DNA of 64,000 bases, from positions 156,567 to 220,566 of the forward strand of contig NZ_CBDDRA010000006.1 of NCBI RefSeq assembly GCF_965232925.1, given 5' to 3'. The stretch comes from Tumidithrix helvetica (GTDB taxonomy: Bacteria > Cyanobacteriota > Cyanobacteriia > Pseudanabaenales > Pseudanabaenaceae). Positions 35,029-44,563 of this stretch are shown in pieces. Both the position numbers and the translations under genes were made by a program. Under the pieces are notes generated by a model. It had not been told where the DNA came from and did not search any database. It was given only the letters and a program-made list of their open reading frames with translations. Position 1 is the stretch's first letter. Every line of letters begins with the position of its first letter.

Positions 35029-35424
35029 ATGGTGCGGAAATTTTGTAGTTCTCTGGCGATCGCTGCTGCTGCTGTTCTTCCTCTCGTGGTTGCTGGTGGT
35101 ATGGAGGCTTATGCCCAAAGTTTTGGGGCGATCGCCCACTCTCGATCTACGGGTGACAAAGGCTATGCATGGAACTATAGTACCCGTGCAGCCGCTGAGC
35201 GCAGTGCGCTGTCTCAGTGTACGAGTATTTCTGGTGCAGGAGATTGTAGAGTGTTGATATGGGTACGCAATGCCTGTATGTCAATTTCGGAAGGTTCAAA
35301 TGGCGCAGTAGGGACTGGTTGGGCGACAGATACAAGTACTGCTGAAGATCAAGCTGACAATGTATGCAGAAATTACGGTGGTAGAAATTGTGCCCCCATT
35401 CGCACGATTTGCACACCAGATTAA
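35029..35424 (+). CDS. Secreted DUF4189 protein
   Basis: The 131-residue protein has a signal peptide (FCSSLAIAAAAVLPLVVAGGMEAYAQ) and a DUF4189 domain: FGAIAHSRSTGDKGYAWNYSTRAAAERSAL, then CTSISGAGDCRVLIWVRNACMSI and AEDQADNVCRNYGGRNC. Six or so Cys suggest disulfides outside the cytoplasm. The function of the family is unknown. GTGAGG precedes the ATG. A longer frame starting at 35018 is in a different frame and is not supported. Confidence 0.88.
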   Translation: MVRKFCSSLAIAAAAVLPLVVAGGMEAYAQSFGAIAHSRSTGDKGYAWNYSTRAAAERSALSQCTSISGAGDCRVLIWVRNACMSISEGSNGAVGTGWATDTSTAEDQADNVCRNYGGRNCAPIRTICTPD

Positions 35425-35632
35425 TTGAGGCTTATATCTGTCGTCCTAACTTCAGTTCTCATACCTAGCCCACAAGCAGACGGGGTATGAGAATTGAGAA
35501 GAGGGGTACTGTTCTCAGTAGGGACATGGACGACTTTTCCCGAACGGCAAGTCAATCAGCCGCAATCGCAAGCAACAAGCCGAATGCTAGATGTAGTTTG
35601 TACTTTTGATTCTCAAAGTGTGACGGGGCAAT

Positions 35633-36151
35633 CTAGATTTTGCGAACTTGCTGCGCGATCGCAGGCAGTACCTGCAACCGTGAGGGCAATGTGGCAAAGA
35701 GGCGATCGACCGTAACCACTGTTCCCAGTGCGATCGCTACGTTTTTAGGATCGCCCAATAGATTCCCCGCATGGTCGTAACGAACTTGCCAGCCTGCATT
35801 GTCGGTATGCTTGCGACTGCAAATTTGCAGATCGGCAAGTTGGGCAAGGCTATGTAGCGCTTCGCCTCTAAAGCCCAAACTATCGATCTGTTGTAAATCT
35901 TGTTTGTAATGAATTTTGCTGGTGGTGTGGGGAATAGCGGCTTGCTTGAGGTCGGCTAAGTCCATACCGCAGCCATTGTCGCTCACTTGAATGCTGAGCG
36001 TATCGGTCCAAATTGAAATTGCCAAACGGGTAGCTCGGGCATCGATCGCATTTTCTGCCAACTCACGTACCACCGCCGCCAAAGAGTCAATTACTTCTCC
36101 TGCCGCAATTAAATGGACGACTTCTGTGGGTAAAGTTTGAATCAATTGCAT
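35633..36151 (-). pseudogene. mutL: Truncated mutL: N-terminal ATPase fragment only
   Basis: The 172-residue frame encodes most of the MutL GHKL ATPase: IAAGEVIDSLAAVVRELAENAIDA (catalytic Glu and Asn), DNGCGM, HTTSKI and SLGFRGEAL. It ends in a stop right after QQVRKI. Normal MutL continues for 350-450 residues with transducer and dimerisation domains. The sequence after the stop (IAPSHFENQKYKL...) does not resemble MutL in that frame and soon meets another stop. I treat it as a broken gene. A residual ATPase-only protein is possible, since the start and coding region are clean. Confidence 0.8.
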
Positions 36152-36349
36152 TAAGTTGTGTGTCTTGGCTGTTCGGACTTAAATTAGGGTGCGATCGTAT
36201 CTTCTATTTACCTTTATACTCTTACTTAAATTTTACATCTTGCTTGATAACTTGCGCCAAAAATCGCATCTTCTTTCTCGATCGGCGATCGCTTTGCTAA
36301 TTTCTGTACCGTACTTTATAGGCGATCGCAAAAAAATCTAGGTAATTGC

Positions 36350-36617
36350 TCAACTTAGAGGGAATAAGGCTTCGAGAGGGTTCAAAGCCGCAAGAATCGA
36401 CTGAAAAGCAGATAAACCTTGTCGCTTTCCAGTATTGACAATAGAACGAACAGCCGCAAATAGATCTTTTCCCCAATCAGAACGAAAGCCATTCGTGATT
36501 TTTCTAAATATGACACTCCAACGGAGTGCTTGTTCGCTTGCGTTATTTGTGGGTGGAATCGTGGGGTCATCTAAAAACAGAAATAAGTTTTCCCGTAACT
36601 CCAGATAACGTTTCTTT
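36350..36617 (-). pseudogene. IS66-family transposase, C-terminal fragment
   Basis: One minus frame reads KRYLELRENLFLFLDDP, TIPPTNNASEQALRWSVIFR, KITNGFRSDWGKDLFAAVRS and KRQGLSAFQSILAALNPLEALFP, then stops. This is the conserved end of IS66 (TnpC) transposases, including the catalytic Glu in NNASEQALR. The remainder of the gene is absent: the fragment abuts the stop of the MFS transporter gene. There is no start codon. Confidence 0.85.
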
Positions 36618-38211
36618 AATGAGCGCCGCTAGTATCGGTAGACTTCACCTTCTTAAAAAACAAAATTGCTACACCACTCAATAACAAGGCAAAACCGACG
36701 AAATAAAAGCAATCATTAAAAGCCATTATGTAGGATTCGCGGCTAACTGTATTGGCGATCGCTTGATATGCCTGAGACTTTGCCGCGATCAAATCCGAGC
36801 CTTTACTGACAAACAACTGGGTCAGCTCATCTACGCGCTGCTGCGTTGCGAGATTATACAAAGACACCGCATCCCCCAAACGATTGGAGTGGAACTTCTC
36901 TCGCTGGGTTAACAAAGTCGCCAAAGCGGCAATTCCAAAGGAACCGCCCAAATTTCGCATCATGTTAAATAAACCACTTGCCGAACCTGCTTGAGCCTTT
37001 GAGAGCCCTGCCGTAGCTACTGCCGATAGCGGCACGATAATTAACGGCTGACCCATGGCTCTGACCAATTGCGACCAGCGCAACTGATCGATGCCACTGA
37101 GATTCGTCAGATCGGAATTCATAAAACAGCTAATCGAAAATAGACTTACGCCCACACCAATCACCAAGCGCAAATCCACAAGCTGAATCAGTTTCGGCAC
37201 AAAAGGAATTAGAAATAATTGTGGTAATCCCGCCCACATTAACACCTCACCAATCTGGAGTGCGTTGTATTTCTGAATTTGCACGAGATACAAAGGTAAA
37301 AGATAAATGGAACCATATAAGCCCACTCCCAGTGAAATATTGACGATACTAGCCAGCCCAAAATTGCGATCGCGTAACAGCCGCAAATTAATAAATGGTT
37401 GTTTGCGCGTTAATTCGATCCAGAAAAATATGGATAGGAAAATTGCCGCGATCGCGCCCAGCGTCACAATCAAGGACGAACTAAACCAATCCTTGCGAGA
37501 CCCTTCTTCTAACACCACCTGTAACGATGCTAGCCCAATCGCCATGGAGATGATTCCCCACCAATCGCCTTGTTTTAGCAATTCTGGTTTCGCTGGTTGC
37601 GGCTTGATGCCATACCACACGCCCGCTAGGAGTAATACCCCAGGAACGATATTGAGATAAAAGATATAGTGCCAACTCAAATTATTCGTCAACCATCCGC
37701 CCAAGGTGGGGCCAATCGAAGGGGCAAATGTGGCAGTAATTCCAAATAACGCCATGCCTATGGGTTGTTTAGATGGGGGCAAAGTGACCAACATATTGGT
37801 AAATGCCATCGGGATTAATATCCCCCCTGTTGCTCCTTGACAGGCGCGAAAGACAATCATGGAGGACAAGTCCCAAGCAGAGGCGCAGCAGATAGAAAAG
37901 AAGATAAATAGCGCCGCATTGACTAAGATGTAACGTTTAATCGAGAAGACTTGGGATAACCAACCTGTCAAGGGAATTACCACAATCTCAGCGACGAGAT
38001 AGGCTGTGGAAATCCAAGAACCTTCCTCTAGGGTTGCACCTAGGGCGGCTTGGATATCTTGGAGGGAGGAATTCGTGATTTGAATATCCAGTACTGCCAT
38101 AAATGCGCCCAGCATACTAGCAGCGACCCCAATCCAGATTCTTAGAGGGACATCATCGGGTGGACGAGTAGAAAGTTGGCGTTGGTTACGAATTGCTCTG
38201 GTATTCGCCAC
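36616..38211 (-). CDS. DHA2-family MFS multidrug exporter (EmrB/QacA type)
   Basis: The 531-residue protein has 14 predicted membrane helices. DHA2 motifs are present: MLGAFMAVLDIQITNSSLQDIQAALGA, WISTAYLVAEIVVIPLTGWLS, RACQGATGGILIPMAF, and motif C-like ATFAPSIGPTLGGWL. It exports drugs or metabolites using the proton gradient. The HlyD/EmrA-type adaptor lies upstream on the same strand (gap about 200 bases), so they form an EmrAB-like pump. It ends exactly at an IS66 relic. Confidence 0.93.
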   Translation of the reverse strand: MANTRAIRNQRQLSTRPPDDVPLRIWIGVAASMLGAFMAVLDIQITNSSLQDIQAALGATLEEGSWISTAYLVAEIVVIPLTGWLSQVFSIKRYILVNAALFIFFSICCASAWDLSSMIVFRACQGATGGILIPMAFTNMLVTLPPSKQPIGMALFGITATFAPSIGPTLGGWLTNNLSWHYIFYLNIVPGVLLLAGVWYGIKPQPAKPELLKQGDWWGIISMAIGLASLQVVLEEGSRKDWFSSSLIVTLGAIAAIFLSIFFWIELTRKQPFINLRLLRDRNFGLASIVNISLGVGLYGSIYLLPLYLVQIQKYNALQIGEVLMWAGLPQLFLIPFVPKLIQLVDLRLVIGVGVSLFSISCFMNSDLTNLSGIDQLRWSQLVRAMGQPLIIVPLSAVATAGLSKAQAGSASGLFNMMRNLGGSFGIAALATLLTQREKFHSNRLGDAVSLYNLATQQRVDELTQLFVSKGSDLIAAKSQAYQAIANTVSRESYIMAFNDCFYFVGFALLLSGVAILFFKKVKSTDTSGAH

Positions 38212-38409
38212 GGTTTTGACACGGTATAGTTTTTGTTTCTGGTTGCTCGATTCGTAACTAAGCCTGTTTTCTATTCTTTAATGGGTAAGGGGATAACAAT
38301 TCCTTATCAGAGATACTCCCTGTTCGGCAAAAAACAGCCGATAGTTTCTCGATCGCAGCGCAGGTAGGAAGAATTTAGGCTCATTTGCTTGCATAGGGTT
38401 GGCGGAATA

Positions 38410-39768
38410 TTACTTAATCTCAACCGTAACTTCCGCAGACATACCTGCCGTAATCCGCGATTCATATCCTTTGAGGCTTTGGGGGTCTAGGGTGATTTTG
38501 ACGGAAATACGTTGGACGATTTTGGTGAAGTTACCCGTCGCATTATCGGGGGGTAAAAGTGCGAATTGAGCGCCAGAGGCTGGAGCAATGCTCTCTACCC
38601 GACCCATAAAAACTCGGTCGGGAAAGGCATCTAGCTTAACTTCTACGGACTGTCCAGCTTTAATGCGATTCAGTTGGGTTTCTTTGAAATTAGCCACGAT
38701 CCAGTAATTGTTCTCTACCACTGCCATGAGTGGCGAGCCCACTTGGATGCGGTTGCCAACTTCAACGCTTTTCTTACCAATACGTCCGGCGCTGGGTGCG
38801 AAGATATCGATGTAGGCAAGCTGCAATTGTGCGTCCTTGAGAACCGCTCCTGACTTCGCGATCGCGGATTGAGCAGCTTCGTATTCACTGCGATTAACGG
38901 TTGTTTGTTGACCGCTGGCGACGGCCTGTGCCAACTCACCCCTAGATCCTGAAAGCTTGGCTTGAGCGCTGGTGATTCCTTCCTGTGCTTGGGCTAATCT
39001 TGCTTGAGCCTGTTGCACGGATTGGATTGCCGAATTTCTCTGAGCTAGCGCCACCTCGTAGGCGGTTTTAACGGTACCTAATTGTTGACTAGAAATTGCA
39101 CCTTCCTTATACAGTATGTTATTACGGTTGTAGTCAGTTTGGGCATTTTCTAAGCTGGCGTTAGCCTGTTCTACCTGTGCTTGAGCAAGGGAAATTCCCG
39201 CTTGGGCTTCTTGGGCGATCGCCTGGGCATTCGCAATGGAGGCTTGCGCAATGCCGACATTTCCCTGAGCTTGGGATGTCCTACCGCTGGTGGTTTCAGA
39301 GGCTAGTTCTATATTGGCTTGCGCGGCATTCGCCGTTCTCTTTGCCGATTCTAGCGCGGCTTCTGCTTCTTGGACTTTATTCTCATAGTCCTTAGGATCG
39401 AGCTTCACTAATAGCTGCCCTGACTGCACCTGTTGATTATCGCTCACGAGAACGTAGGTGACGGTTCCCGCAATTTTGCTACTAACTTGGTGAATATGCC
39501 CGACCACGGAAGCGTTATCGGTCGATTGATGGGTGGAGGCATACTGCCAATAACGATAGCCAAACGCGATCGCCACAACTGCCCCAACGCCCAATCCTGT
39601 CAGAATATAGGCGATCGGTTTAATCCGCTTTGGTGCTGGTTTTTCTGGTTCCTCGGGTAAAGATAGTGCGATCGCTTCTTTTTCTGTATTAGCTGCTGGT
39701 ACGAATAGAGGTGGCGGAGTTATTGATGGATTCTTTAGTTCTTCAAATTTATCTTTGTTGGTAATCAC
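38410..39768 (-). CDS. HlyD/EmrA-type membrane fusion protein
   Basis: The 452-residue protein has a cytoplasmic N-terminus, one membrane helix (IAYILTGLGVGAVVAIAFGYRYW, about 52-74), a biotinyl-lipoyl motif (QQVQSGQLLVKLDPKDYENKV), and a very long Ala/Gln-rich coiled-coil hairpin (about 135-300). After the hairpin come DIFAPSAGRIGKKSVEVGNRIQVG and a beta-barrel segment. It links the MFS exporter downstream with an outer membrane channel; no TolC gene is in the window. AGGAG precedes the ATG. Confidence 0.92.
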   Translation of the reverse strand: MITNKDKFEELKNPSITPPPLFVPAANTEKEAIALSLPEEPEKPAPKRIKPIAYILTGLGVGAVVAIAFGYRYWQYASTHQSTDNASVVGHIHQVSSKIAGTVTYVLVSDNQQVQSGQLLVKLDPKDYENKVQEAEAALESAKRTANAAQANIELASETTSGRTSQAQGNVGIAQASIANAQAIAQEAQAGISLAQAQVEQANASLENAQTDYNRNNILYKEGAISSQQLGTVKTAYEVALAQRNSAIQSVQQAQARLAQAQEGITSAQAKLSGSRGELAQAVASGQQTTVNRSEYEAAQSAIAKSGAVLKDAQLQLAYIDIFAPSAGRIGKKSVEVGNRIQVGSPLMAVVENNYWIVANFKETQLNRIKAGQSVEVKLDAFPDRVFMGRVESIAPASGAQFALLPPDNATGNFTKIVQRISVKITLDPQSLKGYESRITAGMSAEVTVEIK

Positions 39769-39891
39769 ATCTTTCTCCTGTTAAATTAAGGACTTGATAG
39801 ACTATTCCTGTGATGGTTGTTAACAAAAGAGGTAACACCATTCGAAAATATTGGATGCGATTCTTGCTGGAAGTTGTCATAGGTAATTTCC

Positions 39892-40428
39892 TTAAAGCAC
39901 TTTATAGATACCCCAATCTTGAACGCCTTGGGTCTTCAAAATTGCTTCGGCACAATGGATCTCGTTATCTGTTCCCTCTATCACAACTAAATATTTGCCT
40001 TGAAGTAAACTGTCGGTGTAAATGCTGGACTGCTTGGGAGACATACTGTTACCAAACGCGCCTCCAAGCAAACTGCCGCCGACTGCTCCATAGAAACTGC
40101 CAACCGCCATGCCCAGAAGGGCAACTCCTCTAGCACCTGCGAATACAATCGTTCCCACACCAGGCAGGATAACACTTGCCAATCCAAGGAGTAACCCACT
40201 GGCAGCGCCTAATATTCCACCACTCAACGCGCCTATTTCCAACTGCTCAATCGTTTGATGCCGAGAGAACTCACTTTCAGATATTGCCACATCATCAGGC
40301 GCTACAGTCTGCGCGACCAATGTGATCTTGTTTAAGGGAATTCCAGCCTCTTTAAGGCGATCGAGGGTAGACTCTGCGACATATCGATCGGACAACACAC
40401 CCACAGCACTTTTATGTTCTAGATCCAT
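39892..40428 (-). CDS. YflT/GsiB-like general stress protein with glycine-zipper core
   Basis: The 178-residue protein has a short alpha/beta N-terminal domain (SAVGVLSDRYVAESTLDRLKEAGIPLNKITLV), typical of the general stress protein 17M (YflT) type. A Gly-rich hydrophobic double segment follows (LSGGILGAASGLLLGLASVILPGVG and GMAVGSFYGAVGGSLLGGAFG). The C-terminus is a second small domain (GKYLVVIEGTDNEIHCAEAILKTQGVQDWGIY). The glycine zipper suggests membrane association. It starts the stress island, reading leftward. Confidence 0.83.
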   Translation of the reverse strand: MDLEHKSAVGVLSDRYVAESTLDRLKEAGIPLNKITLVAQTVAPDDVAISESEFSRHQTIEQLEIGALSGGILGAASGLLLGLASVILPGVGTIVFAGARGVALLGMAVGSFYGAVGGSLLGGAFGNSMSPKQSSIYTDSLLQGKYLVVIEGTDNEIHCAEAILKTQGVQDWGIYKVL

Positions 40429-40776
40429 CTTTTTCTCACTGTATGTATTGAAGTCTCGATCTAAATGGAATCGTGGGCATCAAAAGCAAACTAGCCTTTA
40501 TTCGCATAATTACTATGACAAGCGATCGTTCTATTCCATGAATGAATAGATTGAATATGATACAAAACGTAACTGGCTGTTAGTTTTTTGGTAAGCATTG
40601 CGATCGCAGATGCAGGATTTTGAATGTACGATACTGATTTGAGAATTGCTATAAGCATTGTAAAGTTTAAATGCATTTCGATGAAACTCATGCAATTCAA
40701 CCACTCCCATCAACACGATTTCAAACATCTCTGGTTCACAATTAAGTAGAATTCCACACACTAAGCTAGGAAAAGA
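40429..40776. other. Intergenic region, 348 bp, divergent promoters of the stress island
   Basis: This is an AT-rich gap between two divergently transcribed stress-type genes. A TGAGAATTGCTATA motif (about 40639-40652) resembles the ends of the MITE-like element at 56696. No gene is supported. Confidence 0.45.
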
Positions 40777-41199
40777 ATGATGAGTGAAAAGATTGACAGC
40801 TTTACCAATATCTTTCGAGGCAAATTAAACGATATCGACGATCGCTTGTCCTCCGTCAAGGCAACCATAGAATCTGCCGCTGAGGAAACCCAAGCAACGA
40901 TTGAATCTAAGCTGAATGAGGTTAAAGCCAAACTAGAGAAGAAGAAAGACGAATTCGCAACCTACAGAACCAAACTTGCTGAGCTAGCTACAGAAAAGCA
41001 AGCTGAGGTCAAATCAAAGGTTGAGGAATGGAAAACGAAACAGGAATTTGAAGAACTTAACCGTCGCGCCGATCGCGCCGAACACTATGCCGCTAGTGGA
41101 ATTATCGTTGCTATGGCAACCATCGATGAGGCAGAAGAGGCAATTTTAGAAGCGATCGCTGCCCGATTAGACGCAGATAACGCCGTGAAGGTTAAGTAA
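40777..41199 (+). CDS. Small coiled-coil protein of unknown function
   Basis: The 140-residue protein is almost entirely helical and highly charged. A long coiled coil (residues about 10-95, rich in Lys, Glu and Ala: IESKLNEVKAKLEKKKDEF) is followed by an Ala-rich amphipathic helix (YAASGIIVAMATIDEAEEAILEAIAARLDA). It resembles LEA- or apolipoprotein-like stress proteins in composition only. It is the first plus-strand gene of the island; two ATGs (40777, 40780) are equally possible. Confidence 0.72.
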   Translation: MMSEKIDSFTNIFRGKLNDIDDRLSSVKATIESAAEETQATIESKLNEVKAKLEKKKDEFATYRTKLAELATEKQAEVKSKVEEWKTKQEFEELNRRADRAEHYAASGIIVAMATIDEAEEAILEAIAARLDADNAVKVK

Positions 41200-41266
41200 G
41201 CCCATACATTCACCCGTTCTGAATTGGGCTAAACTCAACAAGTAAGCTAAATTCAACGAGAATGAG

Positions 41267-41905
41267 ATGAGTCTAACCCTGTATTTTCTGCGCCATGGAG
41301 AGACGACTTACAGCCAGACTGGGGGCTATTGCGGGACGCTCGATCCAGACTTGACGGATGAGGGGCATCGCATGGCGCAGGCGTTTGCAGCGACCTATCA
41401 AGAGATCGCTTGGACTGCGATCTATGTCAGCCCGATGAAGCGAACCATTGCCACAGCCAAACCCCTCTGTGAGGCAGTGGGAATGGAGATGCAACTGCGC
41501 GATGGACTCAAGGAGCTTCACTATGGTGAGTGGGAAGGCAAAACCCCAGAGTACGTTAAGGCAACCCATCTCGATGACTACATCAAGTGGTTAACTGAAC
41601 CAGCTTGGAATCCCCCTACGGGTGGTGAGACCGCAGTAGAAGTAGCCAGCCGAGCTACTCCTACGATTAGCAAAATTGAGTCGGAGCATTCCGAGGGAAA
41701 TGTGTTGGTGGTTTCCCACAAGGGAACCATTCGGATTCTCCTATGCAGTCTGTTGGGAATCGATCTAGGACGCTATCGCGATCGCATCGATATGCCTGCT
41801 GCCTCTGTAAGTGTAGTGAAGTTTGATACCCATGGGCCCTTGCTACAACGTCTCGGCGATCGCGCTTATCTTCCTGACGACCTACGCGAGCGATCGGGAA
41901 CTTAG
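41267..41905 (+). CDS. Histidine phosphatase family protein (phosphoglycerate mutase-like)
   Basis: The 212-residue protein has the catalytic LRHGETTYSQ (phospho-His), SPMKRTIATA, the acid Glu in LKELHYGEWEGKTPEYV, and the second His in VLVVSHKGTIRILL. It could be a phosphatase acting on a sugar phosphate or another small phosphoester; the mutase role is not supported by length alone. It lies 67 bases after the coiled-coil gene and upstream of carbohydrate genes. Confidence 0.9.
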   Translation: MSLTLYFLRHGETTYSQTGGYCGTLDPDLTDEGHRMAQAFAATYQEIAWTAIYVSPMKRTIATAKPLCEAVGMEMQLRDGLKELHYGEWEGKTPEYVKATHLDDYIKWLTEPAWNPPTGGETAVEVASRATPTISKIESEHSEGNVLVVSHKGTIRILLCSLLGIDLGRYRDRIDMPAASVSVVKFDTHGPLLQRLGDRAYLPDDLRERSGT

Positions 41906-42004
41906 TCTGTAAGTGTTTCAACTCTATAGCACCCAAAATCCCGCAATTCTGGGGCTTTAAGAGATTGCTCACTTCTAGAATTGGCGACTGAGGGGAGCTG
42001 AATC

Positions 42005-42088
42005 CTATTGGCTTCAATACAATTTATCTCGTAATCAACCAATTCATGTAGCAAATCAAACGTTGGTCGCTCAGAGTGATGGTAGTGA
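42005..42088 (-). repeat. Dispersed FDLLHEL-coding segment, copy 1
   Basis: Read on the minus strand it encodes HYHHSERPTFDLLHELVDYE and INCIEANR. It is similar at DNA and protein level to segments at 49189-49260 and 52030-52102. It lies in the gap upstream of the sucrose-synthase-like gene. See findings. Confidence 0.65.
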
Positions 42089-42124
42089 CTCCCGCGATCG
42101 CGCTCTTCTCGCCCCCTAATTCCT

Positions 42125-44536
42125 ATGAATAAACTGATTCAAGCCGTCTTAAGTAGCGATGAGAAAACGGCTCTACATCAGCTCATTACCGCATTGAGCC
42201 GCTCAGGTAAGCGCTATTTCCTGAGAAATGAGATACTGCAAGCGTTTACGGAACATTGCGATCGCCCTGAGCAAATCGGTCATTCCTATCACGGATCTTC
42301 TCTGAGCCAACTGATTCACTACACCCATGAAATCATCTTGGATGAGAACTATATCTGGTTGTTGCTGCGCCCTTGGATTGCCAGTCAGCAAGCTTGGCGA
42401 TTAACCGTAGACCTATCTGAGGGGATAGAGATGACACCGCAAGCATTATTGAATGCCCGCGATCGCCAGGTTAATCGCAGCCAACCCCACATCTTGACCC
42501 TAGATTTCTCAGCGTTTGACCCAGCATTTCCCGCGATCGACGACCCCAGAAATATCGGTCAGGGGCTAGACTTTCTCAACCGTTATCTCTGCAACAAGCT
42601 GCTCACCGAACCTCAATACTGGGTAGAAGCACTGTTTAATGCCCTCCACGTACTCGAACATGATGGCAGGCAACTGTTAATCAACGAGCGAATTCATTCA
42701 GGAGTTGAACTCTCACAACAGGTCAAGCAAACGCTCAAATTTTTGGGTGAGTCTGCTGCTGATGCCCCCTATGCCAGCATCCATCCTGACCTGCAAGCTC
42801 AGGGCTTTGAGCCCGGTTGGGGCAATACGATCGCCCGAGTCCGCGAAACGCTGGAACTGCTGAATCGCCTGATTGATGACCCCGAACCTGCCATTTTAGA
42901 AGCGTTTGTTTCCCGCATTCCCGCCGTCTTTCGGGTGGTACTTATTTCCATTCATGGCTGGATGGGGCAAGAAAGCGTGCTAGGCAGACCAGAAACCCGA
43001 AGTCAGGTTGCCTATGTCCTAGAGCAAGCAACTAGTCTAGAACATCAACTGCGCCTAGAGGTGCAGCAAGCTGGTTTGGATCTACTGGGTATCTGTCCTC
43101 AAGTAATCGTTCTGACGCGATTGATTCCTAACTGTACGGGAACGCAATGCGGTCTTCCCTTCGAGCCCATTGAAGGCACTGAAAACGCTTGGATCCTGCG
43201 AGTGCCGTTTCGGGAATTTAACCCCAAGGTGACCCAGAACTGGATTTCTAAATTTGAGATTTGGCCCTATTTGGAAAGCTTTACGGATGATGCTGAACGG
43301 GAACTATTAGCAAAACTAGGTGGGCGACCAGATTTAATCATTGGAAACTACAGTGATGGCAATCTGGTGGCGTCACTGCTGGCACGTCGCTTTGGATCCA
43401 CCCAATGCAATATTGCCCATTCTCTCGAAAAGCCCAAATACCTGTTTAGTAATCTCTATTGGCAAGATATGGAGGCGCAGTACCACTTCTCTGCCCAATT
43501 TACCGCCGATCTGATCGGCATGAATGCCGCAGACTTCATCATTACGGCATCCAATCAAGAGATTGTAGGCACACCAGAGAGTATGGGGCAGTACGAGTCT
43601 TACAAGTGCTTTACGATGCCAAATCTCTATCACGTCATCGATGGCATTAACCTGTTTAATCCCAAATTTAACCGCGTTCCACCCAGCGTGAACGAACAGA
43701 TTTTCTTTCCTTACAGCCAGCGCGATCGCCGAGATGTAGAAACCTCTTCTCGGATTGAGGAATTGATTTTTAGCGGTGAAGATCCGCGAATTTTTGGGCA
43801 CTTGGACAACCCGAACAAACGCCCAATTCTGGCTGTTGACCCGATCAGCCTGAGCAAAAATTTGGCAGGGTTGGCAGAATGCTTTGGACAAAGTACAGAC
43901 CTGCAAGCCCAATGTAACCTCATCTTTTTGACGAATGTGATGTTTGAGGCAGAGGATGTCAACCCTGAGGAAGCCCAAGCGATCGCTCAACTCAAGGATG
44001 CGATCGATCGCTATCATCTGCATGGCAAGATTCGCTGGTTAGGACTCTTTCTGCCCAATCGCGACGTGGGAGAAATGTATCGGATTATTGCCGATCGCAG
44101 GGGCATTTTCGTACACTTCGCCTTGTTTGAAGCTTTTGGACGCACGATTCTGGAAGCTATGAGTTCTGGGTTGCCGACCTTCGCCACCCAATTTGGCGGA
44201 GCCTTAGAAATCATTGAGGAAGGCAAGCATGGGTTTCACATCAACCCCACCGACCTAGAGGGAACATCTGAGAAAATTCTGCACTTTCTCGATCGATGTG
44301 ACGCGCAGCCTCAAGTCTGGCAGGATATTTCCGACCAAGCGATTCAGCGAATTCACGAGCAGTACAACTGGCAGAAGCACACCCAACGTCTGCTCCAACT
44401 GACCAAGATTTACAGCTTTTGGAATTGTACGAACAGCGATCGGCGGGAAGTCCTGCACCACTATCTGGAAGTTCTTTTCTATTTACTCTATAAACCCCGA
44501 GCCGATGGAATTTTGGCAGAGCACATGCAACGATGA
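42125..44536 (+). CDS. Divergent sucrose synthase-like glycosyltransferase (GT4)
   Basis: The 803-residue protein matches plant and cyanobacterial sucrose synthase end to end: N-terminal regulatory region, then ILRVPFRE, KFEIWPYLESFTDDAERELLAKL, PDLIIGNYSDGNLVASLLA, IAHSLEKPKYLFSN, YHFSAQFTADLIGMNAADFIITAS and QYESYKCFTMPNLYHVIDGIN. Key donor-site parts are altered: the Gly-Gly loop (normally NVLGYPDTGGQ) reads SVLGRPETRSQ (near residue 290), and the ARLDRVKN motif reads DPISLSKN (near 572), losing its Arg but keeping Lys. The EAFGRTILE retaining motif is present. It may have changed donor specificity or be inactive. A GH65 phosphorylase-mutase fusion starts 27 bases later. Confidence 0.88.
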   Translation: MNKLIQAVLSSDEKTALHQLITALSRSGKRYFLRNEILQAFTEHCDRPEQIGHSYHGSSLSQLIHYTHEIILDENYIWLLLRPWIASQQAWRLTVDLSEGIEMTPQALLNARDRQVNRSQPHILTLDFSAFDPAFPAIDDPRNIGQGLDFLNRYLCNKLLTEPQYWVEALFNALHVLEHDGRQLLINERIHSGVELSQQVKQTLKFLGESAADAPYASIHPDLQAQGFEPGWGNTIARVRETLELLNRLIDDPEPAILEAFVSRIPAVFRVVLISIHGWMGQESVLGRPETRSQVAYVLEQATSLEHQLRLEVQQAGLDLLGICPQVIVLTRLIPNCTGTQCGLPFEPIEGTENAWILRVPFREFNPKVTQNWISKFEIWPYLESFTDDAERELLAKLGGRPDLIIGNYSDGNLVASLLARRFGSTQCNIAHSLEKPKYLFSNLYWQDMEAQYHFSAQFTADLIGMNAADFIITASNQEIVGTPESMGQYESYKCFTMPNLYHVIDGINLFNPKFNRVPPSVNEQIFFPYSQRDRRDVETSSRIEELIFSGEDPRIFGHLDNPNKRPILAVDPISLSKNLAGLAECFGQSTDLQAQCNLIFLTNVMFEAEDVNPEEAQAIAQLKDAIDRYHLHGKIRWLGLFLPNRDVGEMYRIIADRRGIFVHFALFEAFGRTILEAMSSGLPTFATQFGGALEIIEEGKHGFHINPTDLEGTSEKILHFLDRCDAQPQVWQDISDQAIQRIHEQYNWQKHTQRLLQLTKIYSFWNCTNSDRREVLHHYLEVLFYLLYKPRADGILAEHMQR

Positions 44537-44563
44537 CCCACTGTCCTTCTCAACCCAATCCCC

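Noticed and set aside
35494..35715. 73-residue ORF after the DUF4189 gene
   Set aside because: It overlaps the truncated mutL on the other strand and has no start signal.
43373..44023. 216-residue minus-strand ORF inside the sucrose-synthase-like gene
   Set aside because: It is an antisense shadow of a strongly conserved coding region.
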